Assembly (NCBI RefSeq): GCF_024172185.1
Contig: NZ_JAMZEC010000001.1
Span: 8,097,001-8,161,000 of the forward strand
Length of the DNA: 64,000 nt
Reading direction: 5' to 3'
Origin: Nonomuraea roseoviolacea subsp. carminata
GTDB lineage: Bacteria > Actinomycetota > Actinomycetes > Streptosporangiales > Streptosporangiaceae
Shown here: positions 47,093 to 55,866 of the stretch, one piece after another
Position numbering within the stretch: the stretch's first letter is position 1
How the letters are laid out: each line of letters begins with the position of its first letter
Translations under genes and position numbers: made by a program
The notes under the pieces: model-generated
The model's database searches: none
The model's input: the letters and a program-made list of their open reading frames with translations, nothing else
What the model was told of the DNA's origin: nothing

Positions 47093-48805
47093 TCAGCGGG
47101 GCCGGTCCGGGATGCGCACCGTGAGCAGGGCGACGTCGTCGTCGTTGTCGGCGGGGCGTACGCGGTCGATGAGCACGTCGCCCAGCGAGCCGACCGGCCG
47201 CTGGGCGAGCGAGGCGGCGTACCGGCTCAGCCGGGCCATCCCCTCGTCCAGCGACCGGGTGGGCGACTCGATCAGGCCGTCGGTGTAGAGCACCAGCGTG
47301 GACAGGGGCGGCAGGTCGACGGCGGCGTCGGTGCGGACGGTGGGGATGCCGGTGCCCAGGAGCAGGCCGTGCCCGTCCTCCAGGAAGCGGGTGCGCCCGT
47401 CCCGCTCGACCAGCAGCGGCGGCGGGTGGCCCGCGTTGGTCCAGTGCAGCCGCCATACGCCGTCGTCGCGGTGCTCCAGCCGGGCCAGGACGGCGGTGGC
47501 CATCGTGGTCTCGGCCATGCGGGCCACCGCCCAGTCGAGCCGGTCCACGATGACGCTGGGCGGCTCCCGCTCCGCGCCCGCGTAGGCGCGCAGCATGTTG
47601 CAGACCTGCGCCATGCCGGCCGCGGCGTCCAGGTCGTGGCCGACCACGTCGCCGATCACCAGGGCGGTGGCGCCGTCGGGCAGGACGAAGGAGTCGTACC
47701 AGTCGCCGCCGACCTGCGAGGCGCGGGGCGCGGGCCGGTAGGAGGCGCTCATCTGCAGCCCGGGCACCGTCGGGAGCTGGGGGAGCAGGTGGCGCTGCAT
47801 GGTCTCGGCGACCCGCCGTTGCCGCTCGTACAGGCGGGCGTTGTCCAGCGCCAGGCCCGCCCGGCGGGCGATGTCCTCCACGAGCAGCAGGTCGGCGGTG
47901 GTGAACGTGGCCGGCTGACCGGAACGTCCCACCGTCAGGGCGCCGACCACCTCCCGCACGCCGCGCAGCGGGGCGATGCACGCCGAGTGCATGCCCGTCG
48001 CCCGGAACAGCTCCTGCTGGATGACCGCGATGCCGGAGTCGGGCGGCCCCTGGTAGGTCTGCGGGCTCACGAGCGTGGCGGTGACCCCGCGCAGGGCCCG
48101 CGACAGGGGCATCGGCGACTCCTGGGGGACGGGCGGCATCGGCCCCTCCAGGTCGTCCCGGTACGTCACGAGACCGCCCTCGTGGTGCGCGACGGTGGCG
48201 CGCGCCACCCCGCCCTCCTCCGTGAGCAGGTCGACCACCGCCCAGTCCCCGAGCAGCGGCAGGACCAGGTGCACGAGCTGGCGCAGCGTCTCCTCGACGT
48301 CCAGGCTGGCGGTGAGCGTCGCGGTCGTCTCCGCGAGCAGGGCCAGCCGGTCAAGCTGCGACATCGAGGCCGTGGCGCCGGCGGCCTCGTGCGGGGGCGG
48401 CGCGGAGGCGGGCGTCTCGTGGAAGAGCACCAGCGCTCCCGTCTCTCCCGAGTCGAGCCGGCAGGGGGTGACCATCCAGGCGACCCGCATCAGCAGGCCG
48501 TCGCCGCGCTCGAACCACTCGCCCTCGCCCTGGGCGCTGCCGCCGCTGATGAGGGGCTGGCGCATCGCGCAGCGGCTGCGCGGCAGGGCCTCGCCGTACC
48601 TGCCGCGGTGCAGCAGGTCGTGGGCGTCGCGGCCGAGCAGGTCCGCGGTGGGGCGCTGCAGCAGGCGTTCGGCCTGGTCGCTGACCTCCACGATCCGACC
48701 GCGCTCGTCCACCACGTAGGCCCCGGCGTGGGCGAGGTCGGGCAGCCGGCGCAGGCGCCTGTCCTGCGCCGTCCAGGACGGCGCGGTGTCGTCGGGCACG
48801 TTCAT
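47093..48805 (-). CDS. PAS-GAF-PP2C (SpoIIE-type) serine phosphatase
   Basis: A 570-residue signalling protein. An N-terminal PAS-like domain (about 25-130, DLAHAGAYVVDERGRIVEVS), a GAF domain (about 160-315, LDRLALLAETTATLTASLDVEET) and a C-terminal PP2C/SpoIIE phosphatase (about 335-570) are seen. The last has metal-binding Asp in SQVGGDWYDSF, VIGDVVGHD and ADNDDDVALL. Such proteins dephosphorylate anti-anti-sigma factors and feed stress sigma pathways. No partner sigma or anti-sigma gene is adjacent. ATG 48805 follows AAGGAG by nine bases. Confidence 0.92.
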   Translation of the reverse strand: MNVPDDTAPSWTAQDRRLRRLPDLAHAGAYVVDERGRIVEVSDQAERLLQRPTADLLGRDAHDLLHRGRYGEALPRSRCAMRQPLISGGSAQGEGEWFERGDGLLMRVAWMVTPCRLDSGETGALVLFHETPASAPPPHEAAGATASMSQLDRLALLAETTATLTASLDVEETLRQLVHLVLPLLGDWAVVDLLTEEGGVARATVAHHEGGLVTYRDDLEGPMPPVPQESPMPLSRALRGVTATLVSPQTYQGPPDSGIAVIQQELFRATGMHSACIAPLRGVREVVGALTVGRSGQPATFTTADLLLVEDIARRAGLALDNARLYERQRRVAETMQRHLLPQLPTVPGLQMSASYRPAPRASQVGGDWYDSFVLPDGATALVIGDVVGHDLDAAAGMAQVCNMLRAYAGAEREPPSVIVDRLDWAVARMAETTMATAVLARLEHRDDGVWRLHWTNAGHPPPLLVERDGRTRFLEDGHGLLLGTGIPTVRTDAAVDLPPLSTLVLYTDGLIESPTRSLDEGMARLSRYAASLAQRPVGSLGDVLIDRVRPADNDDDVALLTVRIPDRPR

Positions 48806-48916
48806 GGACGCCGCTCCTTCCTCTGCCGCCGGTGACCGTATCGCCACAGGCAGCCTAGAGGAACGCCGCTTATGCCCGGCAAGCGTGGTCGGTCGGGAAC
48901 GCGACGCCGGGCATGG

Positions 48917-48947
48917 GCCGGCCCCGGCCGCTGGGCGACCGGGGCCG
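48917..48947. terminator. Stem-loop after the small secreted protein gene
   Basis: CCGGCCCCGG (48917-48926) pairs with CCGGGGCCGG (48938-48947), just past the stop of the minus-strand gene at 48961. Confidence 0.65.
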
Positions 48948-48960
48948 GGTGAGCCGGAGG

Positions 48961-49323
48961 TCAGTCGGCGCAGATGGCGAAGACGCTGATGCCGACGTCG
49001 CTGTAGCCGTCCTGGCGGCCGAGGGCGATCCAGCCGTGGCCGTCATCGGTGGGGAACGACCCGACCAGGATCGCCCGGTTGCCGCGGGCCTCGGCGCCGC
49101 CGCCGAGGACCTTCTTACTGCCGGGGCAGTAGAGCGTGCGGCGCTGGAAGTTGGGGACGTTGGCGTTGGGCAGGGTGACGAGCTGGTAGCCGGGTGGCAG
49201 AGCCGATGGGCGGGCGGCCGCCGCGACCGGAGCCGAGGTCTGGCTGGCCATGGCGGTCGTCGTCAGGCAGGCCCCCGCCGCGAGGACGGTGAGGGGGAGG
49301 GCCAGGAACCACTTCGACTGCAT
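48961..49323 (-). CDS. Small secreted protein of unknown function
   Basis: A 120-residue exported protein. The signal peptide (QSKWFLALPLTVLAAGACLTTTAMA) is cleaved near residue 26. The mature part has YCPGSKKVLGGGAEARGN, a pattern I associate with secreted actinomycete proteins, and ends FAICAD. Two mature cysteines may pair. ATG 49323 is preceded by AGAAGGAG. Confidence 0.78.
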   Translation of the reverse strand: MQSKWFLALPLTVLAAGACLTTTAMASQTSAPVAAAARPSALPPGYQLVTLPNANVPNFQRRTLYCPGSKKVLGGGAEARGNRAILVGSFPTDDGHGWIALGRQDGYSDVGISVFAICAD

Positions 49324-49461
49324 CGTTCTCCTTCTGTGCTGTCCCCTGACGGCCACGGCCCCGGGCAGCGCGGCACGCCGGCGAATGCGCGCACTGGGGG
49401 TGACGGTGTGATCGCAGGGGGCAAAGGGCTGACACGATGAGTATCGGTTCTGTCACGGACC

Positions 49462-49905
49462 GTGTCTATGCGTAATTGTGTTCGGGTGACCTTGAGGCGG
49501 GTGGCCGACACGGCCGGCGTGACCGCCATGGCCGTCCACAAGCACTACGCGAACCGCCAGGCGCTGCTGGACGACGTGGCCGAGCGCGCCTTCCGGCGGC
49601 TGGGGGAGAGCCGGGGCCAGCGCGCCGAGGGCGCCGACGGGGAGAGCCGGGTGTTCGGGCTGCTGGAGGACTTCCTGGACTTCGCCCTGGGCGGCCCGCA
49701 TCTCTACACGTTCCTGATGACCGAGCCCAGGGAGCGGACCCGGCGCTTTCCCGACGACTTCGCCGGCGACGCCTCTCCGGCGTTCACGCACCTGGTGGTG
49801 CCGTGTCCGGGCACGTACCAGGCGGGAGCGGGGCCGAGCTCGGAGACGGCACCACCTGGGTCGTCGCGGTGCACGGGCAGAACGGCAGGCGCACGGCCGA
49901 GCTGA
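49462..49905 (+). pseudogene. TetR-family remnant
   Basis: The frame contains the second and third helices of a TetR HTH (LRRVADTAGVTAMAVHKHYANRQALLDDVAERAF) and part of a ligand domain to about 49800. It lacks the first helix, and the last 36 codons match nothing TetR-like. At that point a different frame continues as an alpha/beta hydrolase. It is thus truncated at both ends, a decayed gene joined to another. Confidence 0.7.
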
Positions 49906-50366
49906 AGGTCCTGTCGGGGGTGCGGGAGCTCGGGCTGCCGTTCCTGGTCATCTCCTACCGCAACGACGAGGGCGCTCCGCGTTCACCGGACGGGCTGATC
50001 CACCTCGGGGCCGACGAGTGGCGCGACCTGGAGGCGTCCGTACGGGCGACCCAGGGCATGGGGGCCAGGCGTTTCGTCCTGTAGGGCACGTCCATGGGCG
50101 GGGCGGTCATCGGCCGGTTCCTGACGCGCTCTCCGCTGGCCGGGACGGTGGACCGGGTCGTGCTGGACGCCCCCATGATCGACGCCGGCGTGACGAGCGA
50201 CCAGGGCGCGCGCAAGCACGGCATGCCGGTGTTCTTCGGCCGGCTCTCGGCCCGCGTCGCCGCGTGGCGCACCGGCGTGGACCTCGACCGGCTCAGCCTC
50301 ATCCGCCACCCGCCCGCGGTGCCTTCGTGGTGGACGGGCGCGGGACGAACGCGGGAGACTGCCTCA
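49833..50366 (+). pseudogene. Alpha/beta hydrolase remnant with in-frame TAG
   Basis: The frame reads TWVVAVHGQNGRRTAE, then VISYRNDEGAPRSPDG, and reaches RRFVL just before a TAG at 50082-50084. It continues in the same frame with GTSMGGAVIGRFL, the expected nucleophile elbow (GxSxG), and RVVLDAPMID. There is no start or N-terminal strand, and the C-terminus runs out of frame before the DinB gene. It is an inactivated hydrolase gene. Confidence 0.72.
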
Positions 50367-51122
50367 ATGGCTGCTGAGTATGCCCAGAGTGACCAGTTCC
50401 GCGGTGCCCGCATTCATTTGTGCGACCTTGCCGGTCTGGAGATCCGCGATTGCGAGGTCAGCGGTCTGAAGATCGTCGACTGCTATGGGAGCGACGTTTA
50501 CCTCGGTGGCGACTTCGAGCGTCTCGTCGTCAACGACGTCGACGTGACCGCGTACGTCGAGGCTGAGCTCGACCGGCAGCACCCCACTCGGGTGCTGGCG
50601 CGTGACGCCACGTCCCCCGACGATTACCGGGCTGCTTGGGAAGCCATCGAGACGGTGTGGGCGGAGACACTCGACCGCGCTAGGCTGCTGCCCGAGGCCA
50701 AGCTGCACGAGCAGGTCAACGGCGAGTGGTCGTTGGTCGAGACCCAACGGCACCTGCTGTTCGCCGGCGATGCCTGGCTCGGCAATGCCGTGCTGGAGGA
50801 GGAAGCGCCGTACCACCCGTTGGGCTTCCCTGCCGGCGGGATGCCGCCCGACGCGACGGCGAAGCTCGGTCTCACCCTCGAAGCCACCCCGACGCTCGAC
50901 GAGGTGCTCGCGCCCCGGCTCGCCCGGATGGCCACGATGCGGCGTGCCGTCGATGGGCTCACTGAGGCCGAGCTCGACCGGGTATGCGGTCGCAAGCCCG
51001 CGGACCCGTATCCCGACCAGGAGTACGTCGTGCGCCGCTGCCTCAAGGTGGTGCTGAAGGAAGAGGCCGAGCATCACCGTTATGCGGTGCGCGACCTCGC
51101 CGTGCTCGAGGTCGGTGCCTGA
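50367..51122 (+). CDS. DinB-family protein with pentapeptide-like N-terminus
   Basis: A 251-residue protein. Residues 10-55 are pentapeptide-like (FRGARIHLCDLAGLEIRDCEVSGLKIVDC). The rest is a DinB four-helix bundle, with metal-ligand candidates in VETQRHLLFAGDAWL and EEAEHHRYAVRDL. The ATG at 50367 gives the typical form of this two-part family; the open frame upstream belongs to a hydrolase remnant. DinB proteins bind a metal and may act as thiol-dependent transferases. Codon use is visibly less GC-rich than in surrounding genes, so it may have been acquired separately. Confidence 0.85.
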   Translation: MAAEYAQSDQFRGARIHLCDLAGLEIRDCEVSGLKIVDCYGSDVYLGGDFERLVVNDVDVTAYVEAELDRQHPTRVLARDATSPDDYRAAWEAIETVWAETLDRARLLPEAKLHEQVNGEWSLVETQRHLLFAGDAWLGNAVLEEEAPYHPLGFPAGGMPPDATAKLGLTLEATPTLDEVLAPRLARMATMRRAVDGLTEAELDRVCGRKPADPYPDQEYVVRRCLKVVLKEEAEHHRYAVRDLAVLEVGA

Positions 51123-51149
51123 ATTGGCGCTGACCCGGCTTCTGCCGCG

Positions 51150-51530
51150 CTACCGCCACTGATCGTTCCATCCCTCCTCCAGGGCCAGGAAGCGCGTGGT
51201 GGCGGAGTCCAGGAGGGCGCCGAACTTTGCCGGGGTGGTGATCTGCGGGCATTCGATGGCGATCTCATCGTTGGTCAGGGCATCAAGGTCTGCCCAGCCG
51301 CCGCGGTACAGAACGATCTGCACCTCGGCCCATTCGTCGGCGCCACGGACACGCACGCCGATCGAGTCAGGGTCGGCAACGGGAGCGCGGTCGGTCTCCA
51401 ACGGTTGAGGCCAGGGTGCGCTCTCATCGCGCCAGGTGATCGGTCCAGGGCTGAGCCCTCGCGCGGTCCAGGCAGGGAGGCGTGCAGTGATCTCGGCGGC
51501 GGCCTGATCCAGGTCGATGACGTGGTCCAT
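51150..51530 (-). CDS. Hypothetical protein, 126 residues
   Basis: A small acidic protein with no recognised family (MDHVIDLDQAAAEITARLPAW...; EIAIECPQITTPAKFGALLDSATTRFLALEEGW). Like the adjacent DinB gene it is less GC-rich than its surroundings, and its stop converges on that gene. Confidence 0.65.
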   Translation of the reverse strand: MDHVIDLDQAAAEITARLPAWTARGLSPGPITWRDESAPWPQPLETDRAPVADPDSIGVRVRGADEWAEVQIVLYRGGWADLDALTNDEIAIECPQITTPAKFGALLDSATTRFLALEEGWNDQWR

Positions 51531-51630
51531 GAAGAGATCTTCGCCTGTGACGCTATCTCGCGCCTCGCTCGCCCGGGCGGTCGACGTCCGGCCGTCAACA
51601 GAGTGAGGCGCGGCGACGCCTCGCCGGGCG

Positions 51631-52617
51631 TCAGGGCTTGCCGAGCCCCCGCGCCAGGGCCGTGGCGGTCCTGGCGATGGTCTTCTCGTCGATGGGCAGG
51701 CCGGGGGTGCGGTTGGTGTATACGGCCATCACGATCGGGGCCGCGTCCTGGCCGGGCCAGATGACGGCGATGGCGTTGCCGCCGCCGAATCCGTCGGAGT
51801 TGGTGCCGGTGCGGTCGGCGATCGTCCACGTTTTGGGCAGGCCGGCCCGGATGCGGTTGCTGCCGGTCTTGTTGGCCAGCAGCCAGGCGACGAACTGCTT
51901 GCGGTCCTCGGGGTGCAGGGCGTCGCCGAGCGCGAGCAGCCGCAGGTCGGCGGCGATGGCCGCGGGGGTGGTGGTGTCGCGCCGGTCCTTGGGGGTCCAG
52001 TCGTTGAGCGCGGGGTGCCAGCGGTCCATGCGCGAGACCGGGTCCTTCAGCGAGCGGAAGTACCTGGTCAGGCCGGCGGGGCCGCCGATCTGCCTGAGCA
52101 GCAGGTTGGAGGCGGTGCCGTCGCTGACGCTGGTGGCCGCCTCGCAGAGCTGGGCGACGGTCAGGCCGTCCTCGACGTGCTTCTCGGTGACCGGCGAGCC
52201 GGGCGTCAGGTCGTCGGTGGTCCACTTGATCAGCTTGCCCATCAGGCCGGGCTCGGCGGTGCGGGCCTTGTGCAGCACGGCGGCGCAGAGCGGCGCCTTG
52301 AACGTGGACAGCAGCGCGAAGCGCTCACCCGCCCGATAGGTGAGGGTCTTACCCGTGGCCGTGTCCACCGCGTACGCGCCGATGCGGCCCTGGAAGGCCG
52401 ACTCCAGCGCGCGCAGTTCCTTGCGCACCTGGGCCTCGCCCGGAGCCGTCGCGACGACGGCCGGCGCGGCGGCCAGTGCGCCGGCCGGTGCGGCGGCGGC
52501 CGTGCCGGGCGTGGCCCCCGACAGGAGGGAGATCGCCAGGACGGCCGCGGGCAGCGCCGCGGCGGCGCGCCGGAGCCGGCGGGACTCGCGTGGCTCCGAG
52601 GACTCGGGAAATCGCAT
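51631..52617 (-). CDS. Class A beta-lactamase-like protein with altered active site
   Basis: A 328-residue exported protein; an Arg-containing N-terminus and hydrophobic helix end near ATPGTAAAA. The class A serine motif STFK is present (Ser104, Lys107). Other elements differ: SDG (165-167) replaces SDN, as in some actinobacterial enzymes. The omega-loop, usually RWEPELN, reads RWHPALN (His201 in place of the deacylating Glu), and the KTG box reads RTG (269-271). It may be a penicillin-binding or very slow hydrolase, or act on another substrate. The MFS gene lies upstream in the same direction. Confidence 0.87.
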   Translation of the reverse strand: MRFPESSEPRESRRLRRAAAALPAAVLAISLLSGATPGTAAAAPAGALAAAPAVVATAPGEAQVRKELRALESAFQGRIGAYAVDTATGKTLTYRAGERFALLSTFKAPLCAAVLHKARTAEPGLMGKLIKWTTDDLTPGSPVTEKHVEDGLTVAQLCEAATSVSDGTASNLLLRQIGGPAGLTRYFRSLKDPVSRMDRWHPALNDWTPKDRRDTTTPAAIAADLRLLALGDALHPEDRKQFVAWLLANKTGSNRIRAGLPKTWTIADRTGTNSDGFGGGNAIAVIWPGQDAAPIVMAVYTNRTPGLPIDEKTIARTATALARGLGKP

Positions 52618-52721
52618 GTCGCATCCTCTGCTGATGATCGGTCAGAGGGCAGGAGCAAAACAGATGCGATCACGCGATGTCCAATACCAGTATCGAACCC
52701 GGACCCATATCGGCTCCCGTA

Positions 52722-53924
52722 TCACCGCTGGTCGGAGACCTGCTCTCCCACCCGGCCGACGGCGGCGGCGGACACCGCTCCGAGCACCGCGAGAGCGACC
52801 AGGGCGACGGAGGCGGCGCCCGCGTCGAAGAGCCGCCCGACCAGCAGGCCGCCCGCGAACGCCACCGTCCCCGCCAGGAAGTTGACCACGCCGATGGCCG
52901 CACCGACCCGCTCGCGGGGAGCGCGACCGGCGATCGTGTGGAAGGTCCCCGTCTGCGTCAGCCCCGTGCCGAGCCCGTTGAGCACGGCCGCGGCCACCAG
53001 CACGGCCCCCTGCCGGTCCGCCGCGAGAGGCAGCGCGGCCACCAGCGGATAGCTCAGCCCGGCGCAGAGCAGCCCGGCGCGCAGCACCCAGGGCCGTCCC
53101 CCTCGCTCGCGCCGGGACAGGAACGGCTGCACGCCGGCCGCGCCGGCCGCCCCCACGCAGAAGAACAACGTGGCCTGGCCGGAGTCCGCGACGCTGAGCG
53201 GCACCACGGTCGTGACCTGGGTGGCCAGCAGGGTGCTCGGCGCGGTGACGGCGGCGAAGCGCGCGAACGCCCGGTCGCGCACGACGTCCGCCACGCCCCG
53301 CACCAGCGCGCGGGGATCGACGGGCCCGGCGCTTCGGCCGGCCCCGAGCAGCAGGCCGAACAGCACGGCCGCGACCGCCCACGCGCCCGCGGCCACGGCC
53401 GCCAGCAGCCCGAAACCCCCCGCCAGCAGCGCCAGCCCCGCCGGAGGACCCGCCACCGCCGCGATCTGACCGGACACCACGTAGATCCCGAAGCCCCCGG
53501 ACCTGCTCGCGGACGGCAGCCGGGCGAGCAGCGACTGGGCGCAAGGATGCAGCAGCGCCCCGCCCACGGCGAGCGCCATCGCCGAGCCGAGGAGCGTGCC
53601 CACGTCCTGGGCGACCGCGAGCAGGCCGAACGCGACCGTCCTCAGCCCGCAGGCCAGCATCCCGGCCCGCCGCGGCCCGAGCCGGTCCACCAGCGGACCG
53701 AACGGCAGGAACAGCGCGTACTGCACCGCGACCCGCAGGCCGAGCACCAGCGCGATCGTCCCCGCGGCCAGGCCCACGCCGTCGCGCAGGTGCGCCACCA
53801 GGTGGGCCATCACCGCGTAGTAGCCGAGCGCGGCGGCCAGTTGCATGCACACGACGACCGCGACCGCACGACGCCCCGAGACGGACTCCGCGTCGGGAGA
53901 CGTGGACGTACGGAGCAAGGTCAC
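52722..53924 (-). CDS. MFS transporter
   Basis: A 400-residue major-facilitator protein with about twelve hydrophobic segments. Landmarks include FGPLVDRLGPRRAGMLA in the first half and SRRERGGRPWVLRAGL in the second. It is probably a drug or metabolite exporter. It runs in the same direction as the beta-lactamase-like gene, with a 104-base gap. Confidence 0.88.
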   Translation of the reverse strand: MTLLRTSTSPDAESVSGRRAVAVVVCMQLAAALGYYAVMAHLVAHLRDGVGLAAGTIALVLGLRVAVQYALFLPFGPLVDRLGPRRAGMLACGLRTVAFGLLAVAQDVGTLLGSAMALAVGGALLHPCAQSLLARLPSASRSGGFGIYVVSGQIAAVAGPPAGLALLAGGFGLLAAVAAGAWAVAAVLFGLLLGAGRSAGPVDPRALVRGVADVVRDRAFARFAAVTAPSTLLATQVTTVVPLSVADSGQATLFFCVGAAGAAGVQPFLSRRERGGRPWVLRAGLLCAGLSYPLVAALPLAADRQGAVLVAAAVLNGLGTGLTQTGTFHTIAGRAPRERVGAAIGVVNFLAGTVAFAGGLLVGRLFDAGAASVALVALAVLGAVSAAAVGRVGEQVSDQR

Positions 53925-54025
53925 CAGCCGGGGGAGAGGGAGTCCCCAGATGATAGCCGTCGCCGGTCCACCCGCTGACCGGTCCGCCCGCGGTTGCGCT
54001 CACCCGCTCCTGAGCCGGGGAGTGA

Positions 54026-54319
54026 TCAGAGCCGCTGGTGGTACGCCGACAGCGCGGGAGCGGTCTTGGTGGCGAGGAACTCGGTGATCTCGTGGGTGGC
54101 GACGCCCTCCACGGCGAACGGGTCCTCGGCCACGATCGCGTCCAGCTCCTCGCGCGACACGCCGGCGGCCAGGACGACCCCGCCCGTGCGCGGCACCTTG
54201 CGCCCCGATGCCAGGAACACGCCCGCCGCGTAGTTGCGGTCCAGCCACTCCACGTGGGCGGACATGAGCGCGTCGATCCGCTCCAGCGGCGAGGTGTAGT
54301 GCACCGAGACCACGAACAT
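54026..54319 (-). CDS. YciI-family protein
   Basis: A 97-residue single-domain protein with the YciI features: VHYTSPLERIDALMSAHVEWLDRNYAAGVFLASG and the His-containing start region. It ends with AEDPFAVEGVATHEITEF. Some relatives are dehydrochlorinase- or muconolactone-isomerase-like; function here is unknown. Confidence 0.87.
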   Translation of the reverse strand: MFVVSVHYTSPLERIDALMSAHVEWLDRNYAAGVFLASGRKVPRTGGVVLAAGVSREELDAIVAEDPFAVEGVATHEITEFLATKTAPALSAYHQRL

Positions 54320-54351
54320 GACCCGAGCCTAGCTCGGCGTGCCCGGGCCGG

Positions 54352-54564
54352 TCACGACGCTCCCGCGGTGACCGCCCGGCGGTGGGACCCCGCGGTCACG
54401 GCGGACTCCTCGGGACGGGGCTCGTGCTCGACGTCGGAGCACTTCCCCTGGCAGAAACCCTGGGAGACGATCAGCCGAGCGCGGGCCGGCGTGTAGGCGG
54501 CGGGGTCCGCGGCGGCGATCACACCCTGGCACTTCGGGCAGATGAGCGACTGATCGGCTGTCAT
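54352..54564 (-). CDS. Small zinc-ribbon protein
   Basis: A 70-residue protein with CPKC near the start (LICPKCQG) and FCQGKC later, four cysteines suited to one zinc. GGAGGGG lies five bases before the ATG at 54564. Function unknown. Confidence 0.65.
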   Translation of the reverse strand: MTADQSLICPKCQGVIAAADPAAYTPARARLIVSQGFCQGKCSDVEHEPRPEESAVTAGSHRRAVTAGAS

Positions 54565-54703
54565 GAGAGCCCCTCCACGAGCCGTGTGAGCGATGAACGC
54601 CGACACCTATCCCGTGAGGCGACTTTCACACCTCCCGCAGCGCAAGAACCCGTTTGTCACCCAAGATCGGACCCCGGCGGGGTCGGCCCTGGCGTGCAGA
54701 ACC

Positions 54704-55732
54704 CTACGGCGTGAGGACGATCTTCCCGGCCACCGTGCCCGACTCGGCCAGCCGCATGGCGTCGGCGACGCGGGCGAGCGGCAGCTCGGCGGCGATCCGC
54801 GCGGTGACGTCGCCGCGCCGCAGCGCCGCGAAGACCTGGGTGAGGTCGGCGCGCAGCCGCGCACGGAACGCGTTCCTGGCCAGGGCCCGCCCCGCCCAGA
54901 CGTTGAAGAAGTACGCGCGGCGGCGGTTGGGCAGCGCGTTCCACAGCCACACCCGGGCCAGCAGCTTGAGCACGGGCCACTGCTTGGACCCGTCGTCGTC
55001 ACGGGTGGAGGCGCTGCCGTACGAGACCAGCGTGCCGCCGGGCGCGAGCAGGCGCCAGGAGGCGACGATGCCGCGCCCGCCGACGTGGTCGAAGACGGCG
55101 TCCACCCCGCCGGGGGCCAGCTCGCGGACGCGCGCGGCGACGTCGGCGCGGTAGTCGACCGGGACGACGCCGCGCCGCCGCAGGGTGTCGTGGTGGCGCG
55201 CCGACGCGGTGCCGATCACCTTCACGCCCGCGGCCAGCGCCAGGTCGGCCAGGACGGAGCCCACGCCGCCGTTGGCGCCGTGCACCAGGATCGTCCGCCC
55301 CGCGCGGACCCGTGCCTTGCGGTGCAGCATCTGCCAGGCGGTGACGCCGTTGACCACCATGGTCTCCGCCTGCGCGGCGCTGATCCCCTCCGGCACCTCG
55401 ACCACGTCCGCCGCCTCGACGACCACGTGGCTGGCCCAGCCGCCGACCTTGACCAGCGCGGCCACCCGGGTGCCGGCCAGCCCGGGATCGACGCCGTCAC
55501 CGGTCGCGAGCACCGTGCCGACCACGTCGTAGCCGGGCACGAACGGGAACGGGGGCTGGTCGTAGTACCGGCCGCGGCGCATCTGCTGCTCGGCGAAGGA
55601 GACGCCGGTCGCCTCCATCCGGATGACGACCTGGCCGGGGCCCGCGGCCGGGACGGCTCCGTGCCTGATCAGCAATCCTTCCGGCTCCACCTTGCCGGGC
55701 AGGACGACCTCGACGAGCTCTGCGGCGTTCAT
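54704..55732 (-). CDS. MDR-type NAD(P)H:quinone oxidoreductase-like protein
   Basis: A 342-residue medium-chain dehydrogenase/reductase. The GroES-like N-terminus (GQVVIRMEATGVSFAEQQMRRG) and Rossmann motif HGANGGVGS (151-159) match the zinc-free quinone oxidoreductase group. GGAGGT five bases ahead fixes ATG 55732. It should reduce quinones or alkenals with NADPH. It is divergent from the coiled-coil protein gene. Confidence 0.9.
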   Translation of the reverse strand: MNAAELVEVVLPGKVEPEGLLIRHGAVPAAGPGQVVIRMEATGVSFAEQQMRRGRYYDQPPFPFVPGYDVVGTVLATGDGVDPGLAGTRVAALVKVGGWASHVVVEAADVVEVPEGISAAQAETMVVNGVTAWQMLHRKARVRAGRTILVHGANGGVGSVLADLALAAGVKVIGTASARHHDTLRRRGVVPVDYRADVAARVRELAPGGVDAVFDHVGGRGIVASWRLLAPGGTLVSYGSASTRDDDGSKQWPVLKLLARVWLWNALPNRRRAYFFNVWAGRALARNAFRARLRADLTQVFAALRRGDVTARIAAELPLARVADAMRLAESGTVAGKIVLTP

Positions 55733-55866
55733 GGCGACCTCCATGGGTCTGTTAGTAGCTCTCGCTTTAGTTAGAAGTTGTAACTCAAGGAACGGACGGC
55801 CGTCAAGCGCGGACGACCCACGGCACACTCCGGAACATCCGGAAGGTCTCGTTCGTCCTTCGAGAT

